DNA of 64,000 bases from Sphingobium lignivorans (GCF_014203955.1 NZ_JACHKA010000001.1:3880001-3944000), one strand, 5' to 3'. Counted from the first letter of the stretch, positions 1-8,978 are shown. Program-made: numbers and translations. The notes: generated by a model from the letters alone, not told the origin.

Positions 1-175
1 TCTCTTACCACCGAGGGAATGGCGTCCTGCTATGTTGGCGACCAAGCGAGGCGAGAACCGAAGGTCCGCACCGCGTCGGTGAAGGGGCATATATGGGCGG
101 CTCTCCGACCCGTCAAACCCTTTTTGCAATTTTATTTCAGATAATGTTCGTTCCTTCCCGCTAGGGCCTCGAGGC

Positions 176-1690
176 ATGACACAGGATCCCACCAGCAGAA
201 CTGCGCAGAACCCAGCGTTTCAGGATGCCGAGGCTACGCATGATGGTTTTGGGGACCGGGTCCGCAGCGCCCTCTTCTGGCGCTCGGGAGGACAGATCGT
301 CACCCAGATCCTGAGCTGGACATCCACGCTGGCGGTGATCCGCATCCTCAATCCCGCCGATTACGGGCTCTTCGCCATGACGCAGGTCATGCTGAACTTC
401 ATGATGTTCCTCAATGGATACGGGCTGATCAGCGCGCTCGTGCAGTCCGAATCGGTCGATACCCGTAAGCTGCGGCAGGCTTTCGGGCTGATGATTCTCA
501 TGAATGGCGGGCTCGCCGCGGCACAGCTGCTCCTCGCCCCGCTCGCCGCCAGCTATTATCGCCAGCCCATGGTCGCGGACCTGCTGCGCGCCCAGGCCCT
601 GATCTACCTCTCCACGCCGTTCATCTCCCTCCCCGAAGTGCTGATGGGCCGGAGCCTGGACTTCAAGCGCCCGGCCTTCGTCAACCTCATCGCCGGACTC
701 ATCGCGGCGGGCGTCGCCATCGGCGGCGCTCTGGCCGGATGGGGCGTGTGGACACTGGTCTGGGCGCCGATCGCGGGTTTCTGGTCCAAGGCGATCGGCT
801 ATCTCATCGCGACTCGCTTCTTCGTGCTGCCGATCTTCGACTTCCGGGGCACCGGGCCGCTGATCCTCTACGCACTCTCCCTGCTGGGTTCGCAGCTCTT
901 CTTCCTGATCCAGAGCCAGGCGGACGTGTTCATTGGCGGGCGCGTACTCGATCCGCACGCCCTTGGCCTTTATGCCGAGGCGCTGTTCCTCACCCAGATC
1001 TTCGTCTCGAAGTTCATCCCGCCGCTCAACGACGTCGCCTTTCCGGCCTTCGCGCGGATGCAGGCCGACCGGCAGCGCGTGGCGCGCTCGTTCCGACAGG
1101 CGATCCGGCTGCTCATGCTGATTGCCTGTCCGCTCTATCTCGGCATGGCCGTGACGGCCGAGCCGCTGGTCGCGACCCTGTTCGGGCATAAATGGCTCGG
1201 CATGGTGCCCTTCGTGCAGGTGCTGGCCCTCGCGATGCCCTTCTATGCGCTGCAGGTCATGTTCCCGCCGGTGTGCAATGCCATGGGCCGCCCGGGACTC
1301 TCCGCCCGAATCGCCATGATCGGGGCGGTCATCATGCCGGTCGCCTTCCTGATCGGCATCCGGTTCGGGGCACTGGGGCTCGCCATGGCCTGGCTCTGCG
1401 CCTTCCCGTTGTTCGCGCTCGTCACCGCGCGGGTGGCCGGGCGGCTGATCGGCCTGTCATTCGCCGAGGTGGGCCGAGCAGTGGCGCCCGGCTTCATCTC
1501 GGCCGCCGCGATGGCCCTCATCGTTCTTGGCACCGACAGCCTGCTGCCCGGAATGGCGGCGCCGATCCGGCTGCTGGTGCTGGTCGCGATCGGCGCGGGC
1601 AGCTTCGTCGCGCTGCTGGCCCTGGTGTCACGCGAGACGATCGACGACCTCGCCGCGCTACTCCTTCGGCGCAGGCCGCCCACAACCTGA
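176..1690 (+). CDS. Polysaccharide/lipopolysaccharide flippase (MOP superfamily)
   Basis: Predicted inner-membrane flippase that moves lipid-linked oligosaccharide across the membrane. The 504-residue protein is almost entirely hydrophobic, with about 12-14 membrane segments and a short polar N-terminus of about 30 residues. The early motif ILNPADYGLFAM is typical of Wzx/PST-type exporters, and the length fits the family. The ATG follows a GAGG ribosome site. It shares family and layout with the flippase at 53717-55225, but no glycosyltransferases adjoin it here, so its substrate is unknown. An AT-rich stretch at about 120-147 is the likely promoter region. Confidence 0.85.
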   Translation: MTQDPTSRTAQNPAFQDAEATHDGFGDRVRSALFWRSGGQIVTQILSWTSTLAVIRILNPADYGLFAMTQVMLNFMMFLNGYGLISALVQSESVDTRKLRQAFGLMILMNGGLAAAQLLLAPLAASYYRQPMVADLLRAQALIYLSTPFISLPEVLMGRSLDFKRPAFVNLIAGLIAAGVAIGGALAGWGVWTLVWAPIAGFWSKAIGYLIATRFFVLPIFDFRGTGPLILYALSLLGSQLFFLIQSQADVFIGGRVLDPHALGLYAEALFLTQIFVSKFIPPLNDVAFPAFARMQADRQRVARSFRQAIRLLMLIACPLYLGMAVTAEPLVATLFGHKWLGMVPFVQVLALAMPFYALQVMFPPVCNAMGRPGLSARIAMIGAVIMPVAFLIGIRFGALGLAMAWLCAFPLFALVTARVAGRLIGLSFAEVGRAVAPGFISAAAMALIVLGTDSLLPGMAAPIRLLVLVAIGAGSFVALLALVSRETIDDLAALLLRRRPPTT

Positions 1691-1704
1691 AGCCATCAGG
1701 CGCG

Positions 1705-1721
1705 CCTCCGAACGCCGGAGG
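1705..1721. terminator. Hairpin between convergent genes
   Basis: CCTCCG and CGGAGG arms (6 bp) enclose a 5-base loop in the 49-bp gap between the convergent flippase and CBS genes. There is no T-run on either side, so a role in termination is inferred from position only. Confidence 0.35.
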
Positions 1722-1739
1722 GTGCGACTGGCCGGCAGC

Positions 1740-2168
1740 TCAGGCGCTCTGGATATAGCTGCGCATGGCCTCGACTTCCGATTCGATCCGGTCGATGCGC
1801 GACTTCACCAGATCGCCGATGCTCACAAAGCCGATCATCCGCCCGTCCCTGACGATGGGCAGATGGCGAATGCGGCGCCGCGTCATCAGGGACAGGGCAG
1901 ACAGGATAGGGGTATCGGCGTCTATGGTGACCGGGGGCGTGGTCATGACCGCCTCCACCGGCTTGTCGAGCAGCGCCGCGCCCTCGCGCGCCAGGCCGTA
2001 AACGACATCCCGCTCCGAGAAGATGCCGAGCACGCGTCCGTCCTCGACAATGGGCACGCAGCCGATTCGCCGTTCCGCCAGAAGCGCGACGACCCGCGCC
2101 ACGCTGTCAGTCCTGTTCACCTGGATGATCGTGTCCGGCGACTCGCCGACAAATGCGCTGACTGTCAT
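1740..2168 (-). CDS. CBS-domain pair protein
   Basis: A 142-residue stand-alone Bateman module with two CBS repeats. The first centres on RIGCVPIVEDGRVLGIFSERD and the second on RIRHLPIVRDGRMIGFVS. Such modules bind adenine nucleotides and act as energy or redox sensors; the partner is unknown here. The reading frame is open to 2213, but the ATG at 2168 is preferred because GGAGAGG lies just upstream on the minus strand. It is convergent with the flippase and divergent from the small membrane protein at 2323. Confidence 0.85.
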   Translation of the reverse strand: MTVSAFVGESPDTIIQVNRTDSVARVVALLAERRIGCVPIVEDGRVLGIFSERDVVYGLAREGAALLDKPVEAVMTTPPVTIDADTPILSALSLMTRRRIRHLPIVRDGRMIGFVSIGDLVKSRIDRIESEVEAMRSYIQSA

Positions 2169-2322
2169 CCTCACCTCTCCGGTTCGCCTGCGGACCGGCC
2201 CGGCCGACATCAACCATGGACCGGTCTGCGGTCGCTTCCATGACCCGGACTATGCGCTTCCCGGCGCGAGGCGTCAAAGGCGCTGTTGATCGCGCCGCCG
2301 CCTGACCTTAAGGGATGCGCCC

Positions 2323-2622
2323 ATGACAAACCGGCCCGGCCTTGATGACCATCGCCAGGCGCAATTCGCCTGGGCACGCTTTCGCAGGATCATGTGGTGG
2401 ATGGCGGCCTTCGGCCTTGCCGTCGGGCTCGTGGTGGCCGGATTGCTCTGGGTCTTCCGCGGGCCGCTTCCCCTGCTCTTCCTGGGCATGACAATAGCCG
2501 GAGTGTGGTCCACCATCATGATGGCTGCCCTGCTCATGGGCCTCATGTTCCTTTCGAGCGGAACCGGCCATGACGATCAGGTGGACGACCGCATCAGCCC
2601 CGAGATCCTCGACGAGGACTGA
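2323..2622 (+). CDS. Small two-helix membrane protein
   Basis: A 99-residue protein with a polar N-terminus of about 22 residues (an amphipathic, Arg/Trp-rich stretch to FRRIMWW). Two hydrophobic segments follow at about 25-45 and 49-77, then an acidic tail ending ILDED. AAGGGA precedes the ATG at a normal distance. I do not recognise a named family. Positive residues before the first helix and the acidic C-terminus suggest both ends are cytoplasmic. It is divergent from the CBS gene. Confidence 0.65.
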   Translation: MTNRPGLDDHRQAQFAWARFRRIMWWMAAFGLAVGLVVAGLLWVFRGPLPLLFLGMTIAGVWSTIMMAALLMGLMFLSSGTGHDDQVDDRISPEILDED

Positions 2623-2639
2623 GGCCGCCGGACACGAAG

Positions 2640-2670
2640 ACGGGCGCCCCAGCGATGCTGGCGCGCCCGT
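2640..2670. terminator. Strong hairpin between convergent genes
   Basis: ACGGGCGC-c-CCAGC pairs with GCTGG-c-GCGCCCGT around a 3-base loop, between the end of the small membrane protein gene and the end of the DUF4167 gene. Neither strand has a T-run after the stem, so it may be a stability element rather than a classical intrinsic terminator. Confidence 0.5.
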
Positions 2671-2692
2671 AAAAAGCATATCGCTTGAATGA

Positions 2693-3343
2693 TTACTCGG
2701 CGGCTTCCGGCTGACGCGGGCGGCGGCCACGGCGGGGCTTGCGCACTTCCTCCTGCGCCTCGGCAGGAGCCTCGGCCTCCGCGTCTTCGCTCACCTCGAC
2801 CCGCGCGATCGACGGGGGCAGACCCGGCAAGCCGATCTCGGCCTCCGCTTCGCCATCGCTTGCATCGTCATTCGCGACGCGGCGCGGCTTGCGCTCCTGG
2901 CTGCGCTCGCGCTGACGCTCCGGGGCACGCTCGCGATCCGGAGCGCGCTCGCGGCGCGGACGCTGCTCCTGCTGCGGAGGCGCGAATTCATCGCTCTCAT
3001 CGCCGCCGGCATCGATCAGCTCGTCGCTCTCGTCGCCATTGTCCTGGTCGGACTCGTCATGACGGCGGAACCGCTGCTGCTGCTCTTCCTGTCGCGCGCG
3101 ATTGTCGGCGAGAACCCGGAAATAATGGTCGGCGAACTGGAAATAATATTCCGCGTTGACCCGGTCCCCCGCCATCTGCGCATCCCGCGCGAGATTGCGG
3201 TACTTCTCGAGAAGCTGCGCCGCATTGCCGCGGGCGCGGCTGTCGATGCGGTTGCCGGAGTCACCATTGCCGCGATTGCCGCCGCCACTCTGGCGCGGAT
3301 TGTTCCGGCCGCGACGACGACCGGCCTGACGATTGTTGATCAA
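2693..3343 (-). CDS. DUF4167 domain protein (TTG start)
   Basis: A 216-residue protein with a conserved N-terminal domain of about 80 residues (INNRQAGRRRGR ... RARGNAAQLLEKYRNLARD ... YYFQFADHYFRVL), followed by a long low-complexity tail rich in Arg, Glu and Gln and ending in an RRGRRPRQ-type basic patch. DUF4167 proteins in alphaproteobacteria commonly begin (M)INNRQAG, which places the start on a TTG at 3343 with AGGGACG upstream. The frame has an ATG at 3436, but that adds 31 non-conserved residues. The basic, disordered character suggests nucleic-acid binding, which is inference. It lies downstream of prmC. Confidence 0.85.
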   Translation of the reverse strand: MINNRQAGRRRGRNNPRQSGGGNRGNGDSGNRIDSRARGNAAQLLEKYRNLARDAQMAGDRVNAEYYFQFADHYFRVLADNRARQEEQQQRFRRHDESDQDNGDESDELIDAGGDESDEFAPPQQEQRPRRERAPDRERAPERQRERSQERKPRRVANDDASDGEAEAEIGLPGLPPSIARVEVSEDAEAEAPAEAQEEVRKPRRGRRPRQPEAAE

Positions 3344-3614
3344 AGGTTCGTCCCTATGTTCTCGACCAAAACTCCGGCGTTTCCGAACGCGTACCGAAGC
3401 GCTGTGCATCACATCGAAGGCGGAGCGGCATTTCAACCACTCGCGCCCCGCGCTTCGGCCAACGGCTCCACTCTAGAACGCCGCCAAAACTGTGGGAGCA
3501 GGCCGCTTGCCCAGACGCCGCGCGTGTGAGCGAGAGCAACCCTGTGACCGCCAGATAGACGGTCTGGCTCACCAAACCAAGAGAAATTCGCATGTAGTCG
3601 TTAAAAAGGAACTT

Positions 3615-4484
3615 TCAACGCTGGCTGGCCCGATCGGCCTTCACGACGAGCGCGCGGGTGTGGCCGGAAAGGTCGCGCACTGGCGCAACGGCGAAGCCGG
3701 CGGCGAGGAACAGGGCGGCCGCACTCTCCGCCTGATCGAAGCCGATCTCGAAGATCGCAACGCCACCGGGCGCGAGCAGCGAACCGAGCTGGTCGGCCAG
3801 CAGGCGATAGGCATCCAGCCCGTCGACCCCGGCGAACAGCGCGCCGGCCGGCTCATGCGCGTGCACTTCCCGGGGCAGGAGGGCATCCTGTGCGATATAG
3901 GGCGGATTGCACAGGATAAGATCGAAGCGGGCCGCAAGCCCTCCCCCCCAGTTGCCGAGCCGAAACTCCGCCCGGTCGGCCATGCCGCAGCGCGCGGCGT
4001 TCTCGCGCGCGACGTCGACGGCGGCAGGCGAGACATCGATGCCCAGCCCCCGCGCCTGCGGCCAGGCGTCCAGCGCCGCAAGCAGCAGCGCGCCCGAGCC
4101 GGTGCCGAGATCGAGAATCTGTTGCGGCGCCTCGGGCCCCTCGAACCGGGCAATCGCCGCCTCGATCAGCGTCTCGCTGTCCGGACGCGGCACCAGCACG
4201 TCGGGCGTCACGCGCAGGGACAAGGTCCAGAAGTCGCGCGTCCCGGTGATGTAGGCAATCGGTTCATGGTCGAGCCGCCGGGCAAGCAGCGCCTCGCCCT
4301 CCGGCGGTGCAACAAGGCGCGGCAAGGCAAGAAGCATCGCTTCGCGGCTCATCGCCAGCGCATGGGCGGCCAGCAGTTCGGCATCGAGACGCGGCGTGTC
4401 GCTCACCGGTGCGAGCCGCGCTGTCGCCATGCGCAGCCAGTCGGCGAGCTTCACCGGCTCGTCCGGCTCGACGGAACCAGCCAT
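3615..4484 (-). CDS. prmC: Peptide chain release factor N5-glutamine methyltransferase
   Basis: Methylates the glutamine of the GGQ motif in release factors using S-adenosylmethionine. The 289-residue protein has the N-terminal helical domain (1-95), a SAM-binding loop DLGTGSG at 125-131, an acidic motif GIDVS at 148-152, and the signature NPPY at 193-196 that contacts the substrate glutamine. It follows prfA by 15 bp, so enzyme and substrate protein are made from one transcript. Confidence 0.97.
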   Translation of the reverse strand: MAGSVEPDEPVKLADWLRMATARLAPVSDTPRLDAELLAAHALAMSREAMLLALPRLVAPPEGEALLARRLDHEPIAYITGTRDFWTLSLRVTPDVLVPRPDSETLIEAAIARFEGPEAPQQILDLGTGSGALLLAALDAWPQARGLGIDVSPAAVDVARENAARCGMADRAEFRLGNWGGGLAARFDLILCNPPYIAQDALLPREVHAHEPAGALFAGVDGLDAYRLLADQLGSLLAPGGVAIFEIGFDQAESAAALFLAAGFAVAPVRDLSGHTRALVVKADRASQR

Positions 4485-4499
4485 GCCGCCCCCCGCCGG

Positions 4500-5579
4500 T
4501 CAGGCTGCCGTGTCGAGCTGGGCGAGCCGCGCGGCTTCGTCCTGCGCGATCAGCGCGCTGATCATCTCGTCCAGTCCCGGCCCTTCGAGGATCTCGGGCA
4601 AGCGATGCAGCGTCAGGTTGATGCGGTGATCGGTGACGCGCCCTTGCGGGAAATTATAGGTGCGGATGCGCTCGGACCGGTCTCCCGATCCGACCATCGC
4701 CTTGCGCGCGCCGGCCTGCTCGCTCTGCGTGCGCTCCCGCTCGGCTTCATAGAGCCGCGCCCGCAGCACCTTCAGCGCCTTCGCCTTGTTCTTGTGCTGC
4801 GATTTCTCGTCCTGCTGCGTCACCACGATGCCGGTGGGCAGATGCGTGATGCGCACGGCCGAATCGGTGGTGTTCACATGCTGGCCGCCAGCGCCCGAAG
4901 ACCGGTAGACATCGATGCGCAGGTCCGTCGCCTCGTTGATCTGCACGTCCACTTCCTCCGCCTCGGGAAGCACCGCGACTGTTGCCGCGCTGGTGTGGAT
5001 GCGCCCGCCACTTTCCGTCACTGGCACGCGCTGCACGCGATGCACGCCGCTCTCGAACTTGAGGCGCGCGAATACGCCTGCGCCGCTGACACTGGCGATC
5101 ACTTCCTTGAAGCCGCCCGCCTCGGAGGCGCTGGCCGAGATGATCTCTACCCGCCAGCCGCGGCTCTCCGCATAACGCTGGTACATGCGTAGCAAGTCGC
5201 CCGCGAACAGCGCAGCCTCATCCCCGCCAGTGCCGGCGCGGATCTCCAGCATGGCCGCGCGCTCGTCCGCCGCATCCCTGGGCAGCAGCGCGATGGCAAG
5301 GGCATGTTCGGCCTCGGGCAGGCGCCCACGGACCGCCTCGATCTCCTCCTGCGCCATCGCCTTCATTTCCGGATCGGCGAGCATCGCCTCCAGCTCGCTC
5401 TGCTCGGTGCGCAGTTGCGCCACTTCGCGCGCCGCCGTCACCACCGGCTCCAGCTCGGCATAATCCTTGGACAGGCGCACGAACTCCGCCGGATCAAGAT
5501 CGGGCCGGGCCATCTGCGCCTGCACTTCCTCCTGCCGCCGGAGGATCGCGGCGATGCGATCGGGGGAGACGGTGGTCAT
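4500..5579 (-). CDS. prfA: Peptide chain release factor 1
   Basis: Recognises UAA and UAG stop codons in the ribosomal A site and triggers peptide release. The 359-residue protein carries the stop-codon tripeptide PVT at 186-188, the PxT form that marks RF1 rather than the SPF of RF2. The catalytic GGQ lies at 231-233 within [17 protein letters not shown]. The N-terminal coiled-coil domain and full family length are present. It is upstream of and close to prmC. Confidence 0.97.
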   Translation of the reverse strand: MTTVSPDRIAAILRRQEEVQAQMARPDLDPAEFVRLSKDYAELEPVVTAAREVAQLRTEQSELEAMLADPEMKAMAQEEIEAVRGRLPEAEHALAIALLPRDAADERAAMLEIRAGTGGDEAALFAGDLLRMYQRYAESRGWRVEIISASASEAGGFKEVIASVSGAGVFARLKFESGVHRVQRVPVTESGGRIHTSAATVAVLPEAEEVDVQINEATDLRIDVYRSSGAGGQHVNTTDSAVRITHLPTGIVVTQQDEKSQHKNKAKALKVLRARLYEAERERTQSEQAGARKAMVGSGDRSERIRTYNFPQGRVTDHRINLTLHRLPEILEGPGLDEMISALIAQDEAARLAQLDTAA

Positions 5580-5599
5580 GCCTGCCCCCTGAATGCGTC

Positions 5600-5620
5600 A
5601 TGCTGAACTTGTTTCAGCAT
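5600..5620 (+). repeat. REP-like palindrome, left copy
   Basis: Arms ATGCTGAA and TTCAGCAT (8 bp) with loop CTTGT. It is an inverted partner of the copy at 5959-5979. It sits 20 bp from the prfA start, upstream on the minus strand, so it may also affect the hisS-prfA junction transcript. Confidence 0.85.
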
Positions 5621-5644
5621 CCATGGCGCGGCAGTGATTTCCCC

Positions 5645-5965
5645 ATGCAGCGCCGGAACCCGTGCACCTACATCCTCGCCAGCCAGAAACGCGGGACGCT
5701 GTATGTCGGCGTCACGTCCGAGCTCCCCGCGCGAATCTGGCAACATCGCTCCGGCGAAGTGCCGGGCTTTACCTCGCGCTATCGGGTTTACCGCCTCGTG
5801 CACGCCGAATTCTTCGGAGACATGGAGAGCGCCATCACTCGCGAGAAACAGCTGAAGCGCTGGCATCGGGCGTGGAAGATCAACCTGATCGAGGAGTCCA
5901 ATCCGGACTGGACCGATTTTGCGGTGACCTGGGGGCTGGCGGCGCCGCTGCACCGTGGACCCTGA
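5645..5965 (+). CDS. GIY-YIG nuclease family protein
   Basis: A 106-residue single-domain GIY-YIG protein of the small UPF0213/YhbQ-like type. The two core strands read CTYILAS and TLYVGVTS, followed by LPARIWQHRSGEVPGFTSRY, which contains the catalytic-helix Arg and His, and a later ITREKQLKRWHRAWK with the metal-binding Glu. The frame is open upstream to 5600, but that part is read from the REP-like palindrome, so the ATG at 5645 is preferred. The gene is antisense to the housekeeping operon around it. Its stop codon overlaps the right palindrome, which ties gene and repeats together. Confidence 0.85.
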   Translation: MQRRNPCTYILASQKRGTLYVGVTSELPARIWQHRSGEVPGFTSRYRVYRLVHAEFFGDMESAITREKQLKRWHRAWKINLIEESNPDWTDFAVTWGLAAPLHRGP

Positions 5966-5979
5966 AACAAGTTCAGGGT
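5959..5979 (-). repeat. REP-like palindrome, right copy
   Basis: Arms ACCCTGAA and TTCAGGGT with loop ACAAG, the reverse complement of the left copy's loop. Compared with the left copy, two bases differ in each arm, and the differences are compensatory (TG/CA against CC/GG). This implies that the hairpin itself is conserved. Confidence 0.85.
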
Positions 5980-6009
5980 GACGAGGGAATAGGAGCGAGG
6001 CAATGGCCA

Positions 6010-7317
6010 TCAGTCGCTCACGGATACCCGGCCGCCCAGACCACCCAAGAGAAGGCCGTACGTCGCCGAATGGCCAACGCGCGGATCCTCGATCTCGCTG
6101 GTCTTGCGTTTCGCCTGTTCGCCGGTCTTGAGATCGCGCACGACGATCTCGCCGAGGGCCAGCTCATCGTCACCGACGATGATGGCGGCTTCGGCGCCGG
6201 AGGCATCGGCCCGTTGCAGCCGCTTCTTGAGGTTGCCGCGATAGGCCATGTCACAGGGAATGCCCTTGCGACGCAGCGACGCCATGAGCCCCGTGCAATA
6301 TCGCTCGGCCTGTTCACCCATGGGTGCAAGAACGAAAGCCAGATGACCGCTAGAGGGCGCATCCAGCAGCATCCCCAGCCGCTCGATGCCTGCCGCCCAG
6401 CCGACGGCCGGCGTGCTCGGTCCGCCGAGCGTCTCGATCAGCCCGTCATAGCGTCCGCCGCCGAGCACCGTGCCCTGCGCGCCCAGCCGGTCGGTGACGA
6501 ACTCGAACGCTGTGTGGCGATAATAATCCAGCCCGCGCACCAGCCGGGCATTGCGCGTCCAGGCGACGCCTGCGGCCTTCAGCCCGTCCGTCACTTTCCC
6601 GAAGAAGGCCTGCGCCTCATCGGTCAGATAGGCATCGATGTCCGGCGCGCCGGCCACGATCGCCTGATCGCCCGGATCCTTGCTGTCGAGAATGCGCAGC
6701 GGATTGCGATGCAGCCGGTCCTTGCTCTCCTCGCTGAGCTGATCGCGATGCCCCTCGAAATAGGCGACGAGCGCGCTGCGCCAGGCCTCGCGGCTCTGAT
6801 AGTCGCCCAGCGTGTTGAGCGTGAGCGTCACGCCCTCGACGATGCCCAGTTCCTTGAGAAGCTGATCGGCAAAGACCAGCAGTTCCGCATCTGCCAGCGG
6901 CTCGGACGCGCCGATGATCTCGGCGTCGAGCTGGTGGAACTGGCGATAGCGGCCCTTCTGGGGGCGCTCGTAGCGGAACAGGGGCCCGTGCGTCGCGACC
7001 TTGAGCGGCGCATATTGCTGCCAGCCCTCGGTGACATAAGCGCGCGCGATGCCCGCCGTGAATTCCGGCCGCAGCGTCACCGAATCCCCGCCACGGTCCT
7101 CGAAGGTGTACATCTCCTTGGAGACCACGTCGGTCGTCTCGCCCAGCGAGCGGGAGAAGACCGCCGTCGCCTCGAACACCGGCACCTCGACGCGCCTGAA
7201 GCCGTAAAGCTTGCGGACGCGCTCGAACGTCTCGACGACATGCATGAAGCGGTCGGCGCTTTCGCCGAGCATGTCCTGGGTGCCGCGGATCGGCCGTGGT
7301 GTTGGGATCTTCGCCAT
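6010..7317 (-). CDS. hisS: Histidine--tRNA ligase
   Basis: Charges tRNA-His. The 435-residue class II synthetase shows motif 2 ([16 protein letters not shown]), the histidine-binding loop ([15 protein letters not shown]), motif 3 near GIERLGML, and a C-terminal anticodon-binding domain ([15 protein letters not shown] onward). The ATG at 7317, opening [16 protein letters not shown], is preferred over the more distal one at 7431 because the family begins just before PRGTQD and AGAGGCG precedes it. It lies upstream of prfA, with the GIY-YIG unit in between. Confidence 0.96.
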   Translation of the reverse strand: MAKIPTPRPIRGTQDMLGESADRFMHVVETFERVRKLYGFRRVEVPVFEATAVFSRSLGETTDVVSKEMYTFEDRGGDSVTLRPEFTAGIARAYVTEGWQQYAPLKVATHGPLFRYERPQKGRYRQFHQLDAEIIGASEPLADAELLVFADQLLKELGIVEGVTLTLNTLGDYQSREAWRSALVAYFEGHRDQLSEESKDRLHRNPLRILDSKDPGDQAIVAGAPDIDAYLTDEAQAFFGKVTDGLKAAGVAWTRNARLVRGLDYYRHTAFEFVTDRLGAQGTVLGGGRYDGLIETLGGPSTPAVGWAAGIERLGMLLDAPSSGHLAFVLAPMGEQAERYCTGLMASLRRKGIPCDMAYRGNLKKRLQRADASGAEAAIIVGDDELALGEIVVRDLKTGEQAKRKTSEIEDPRVGHSATYGLLLGGLGGRVSVSD

Positions 7318-7364
7318 GGGCAGCGCCTCTAGCCGGATTTGGCGAGCACTGGAATAGCGCGCTG

Positions 7365-7382
7365 GTTTGACCGGCATCAAAC
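7365..7382. promoter_or_regulatory. Inverted repeat upstream of dioxygenase gene
   Basis: GTTTGA-CCGGCA-TCAAAC, a perfect 6+6 bp inverted repeat in the 125-bp divergent gap between hisS and the dioxygenase gene. It is operator-like, but the regulator is unknown. Confidence 0.45.
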
Positions 7383-7414
7383 GCATCAGCGCCACATTCA
7401 TGCAGACAGGCTGT

Positions 7415-7430
7415 TGTTGATATCTCAACA
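7415..7430. promoter_or_regulatory. Second inverted repeat just before dioxygenase start
   Basis: TGTTGA-TATC-TCAACA, 6+6 bp, ending two bases before the AGGAGAG ribosome site. Its half-site resembles the repeat at 7365-7382, so the same repressor-like protein might bind both. Confidence 0.45.
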
Positions 7431-7442
7431 TAGGAGAGCGAT

Positions 7443-8915
7443 ATGGCCCATTTCCCCGACACCCCCGGCATGACCGGCGTGCTGCGCCCCCTCCGGATCG
7501 AGGGCGACATTCTGGATCTGGAAGTCGAAGGGGAAATCCCTGCGCAACTGAACGGGACCTTCCACCGGGTGCATCCCGATGCGCAATTCCCGCCCCGGTT
7601 CGAGGATGACCAGTTCTTCAACGGGGACGGCATGGTGAGCCTGTTCCGCTTTCACGACGGCAAGATCGATTTCCGCCAGCGTTATGCGCAGACGGACAAG
7701 TGGAAAATGGAGCGCAAGGCCGGCAAGTCGCTGTTCGGCGCCTATCGCAATCCGCTGACGGACGATGCGAGTGTCCAGGGCATGATCCGGGGCACCGCCA
7801 ACACCAATGTGATGGTCCATGCCGGCAAGCTCTACGCCATGAAGGAGGACAGCCCGTGCCTCATCATGGACCCGCTGACGCTGGAGACCGAAGGTTACAC
7901 CAATTTCGACGGCAAGCTGAAGAACCAGACCTTCTCGGCCCATGCCAAGATCGACCCCGTCACCGGCAACTTCTGCAATTTCGGCTATGCGGCGACAGGC
8001 CTGCTCACCACCGATTGCAGCTATTTCGAGATCGATCCCGCCGGCAACCTGCTGTTCGAGACCGAGTTCCAGGTGCCTTATTACTGCATGATGCACGATT
8101 ATGGCCTCACCGAGCATTATGCGATCTTCCACATCGTGCCGTGCACGTCGAACTGGGACCGGCTGAAGGCGGGTCTGCCGCATTTCGGCTTCGACACGAC
8201 GCTCCCCGTCTGGCTCGGCGTGGTGCCGCGCGGACCGGGCGTCACCAACAAGGACGTGCGCTGGTTCAAGGCGCCAAAGACCATCTTCGCGAGCCATGTG
8301 ATGAACGCCTTCGAGGAAGGGTCGAAGATCCACTTCGACACGCCGCAGGCAGAGAATAATGCCTTCCCCTTCTTCCCGGACATTCACGGCGCCCCGTTCG
8401 ATCCGGTGGCGGCGCGGCCCTATCTGCATCGCTGGACGGTCGATCTCGGATCGAACAGCCAGGATTTCGCCGAAGTACGCCAGCTCACCAACTTGATCGA
8501 CGAATTCCCCCGGCTGGACGAGCGCTATGTCGGCCAGCCCTATCGCCACGGCTGGGGTCTGGTCATGGACCCGGAGATGGAGATGGAATTCGCGCGCGGC
8601 CGGGCGTCCGGCTTCAAGATGAACCGCATCGGCCACTGGGATCACGCGACCGGCAAGGAGGACAGCTGGTGGTGCGGCCCGCAGTCGATCATCCAGGAGC
8701 CCTGCTTCGTGCCCCGCACGGCCGACTCCGCGGAAGGTGACGGCTACATCATCGCGCTCGTCGACAATCTCATCACCAATTACAGCGACCTGGTGGTGCT
8801 GGATGCCCTGAATCTCAAGGGCGGCCCGATCGGCCGCGCGAAACTGCCGATCCGCCTGCGCTCCGGCCTCCATGGTAACTGGGCGGACGCCAGCAAACTG
8901 CCCATCGCCGCCTGA
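7443..8915 (+). CDS. Carotenoid oxygenase family, lignostilbene-type dioxygenase
   Basis: Non-heme iron dioxygenase of the lignostilbene alpha,beta-dioxygenase group, which cleaves the central double bond of 4-hydroxystilbenes to two aldehydes such as vanillin. The 490-residue protein is full length. Phe59, Tyr101 and Lys134 fall exactly where I recall the substrate-binding residues of LsdA and NOV1. Candidate iron ligands are His167 (SAHAKI), His218 (MMHDYG), His285 (ASHVMN) and His477 (GLHGNW). There is no signal peptide, so it is cytoplasmic. The start follows AGGAGAG. Two operator-like inverted repeats precede it. Substrate assignment is family knowledge plus residue match. Confidence 0.88.
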   Translation: MAHFPDTPGMTGVLRPLRIEGDILDLEVEGEIPAQLNGTFHRVHPDAQFPPRFEDDQFFNGDGMVSLFRFHDGKIDFRQRYAQTDKWKMERKAGKSLFGAYRNPLTDDASVQGMIRGTANTNVMVHAGKLYAMKEDSPCLIMDPLTLETEGYTNFDGKLKNQTFSAHAKIDPVTGNFCNFGYAATGLLTTDCSYFEIDPAGNLLFETEFQVPYYCMMHDYGLTEHYAIFHIVPCTSNWDRLKAGLPHFGFDTTLPVWLGVVPRGPGVTNKDVRWFKAPKTIFASHVMNAFEEGSKIHFDTPQAENNAFPFFPDIHGAPFDPVAARPYLHRWTVDLGSNSQDFAEVRQLTNLIDEFPRLDERYVGQPYRHGWGLVMDPEMEMEFARGRASGFKMNRIGHWDHATGKEDSWWCGPQSIIQEPCFVPRTADSAEGDGYIIALVDNLITNYSDLVVLDALNLKGGPIGRAKLPIRLRSGLHGNWADASKLPIAA

Positions 8916-8931
8916 GCCGGTGGTGACATCG

Positions 8932-8964
8932 CGTGATGCCCGCCTCACCGGGGCAGGCATCACG
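8932..8964. terminator. Bidirectional hairpin between convergent genes
   Basis: CGTGATGCC and GGCATCACG form a 9-bp stem, with a further partly pairing GC-rich inner segment, in the 63-bp gap between the convergent dioxygenase and flavin oxidoreductase genes. No T-run follows. Confidence 0.55.
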
Positions 8965-8978
8965 CCACGGGGCGACCC

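Larger units (their letters stand above)
5596..5983. mobile_element. Possible REP-flanked mobile unit carrying a GIY-YIG gene
   Basis: A 388-bp unit wedged between the prfA and hisS genes. Its ends are inverted copies of one sequence: CGTCA, then a hairpin whose core is CTGAACTTGTTTCAG, then TCCAYGG. Read inward from each end, the two copies match over about 35 bases. The GIY-YIG reading frame fills the space between, and its stop codon lies inside the right-hand palindrome. Calling it a mobile or homing unit is inference from this geometry; a target-site duplication is not obvious. Confidence 0.5.

Noticed and set aside
3354-3593. 79-codon frame on the minus strand between prmC and DUF4167
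   Set aside because: It has a hydrophobic N-terminus but no ribosome site, and it overlaps the DUF4167 leader; likely chance.
3492-5192. Long plus-strand frame antisense to prmC and prfA (and similar ones opposite hisS, feoB, gyrB, gltX)
   Set aside because: Composition is Arg/Gly/His-rich with no family resemblance, as expected for antisense frames in high-GC coding DNA.
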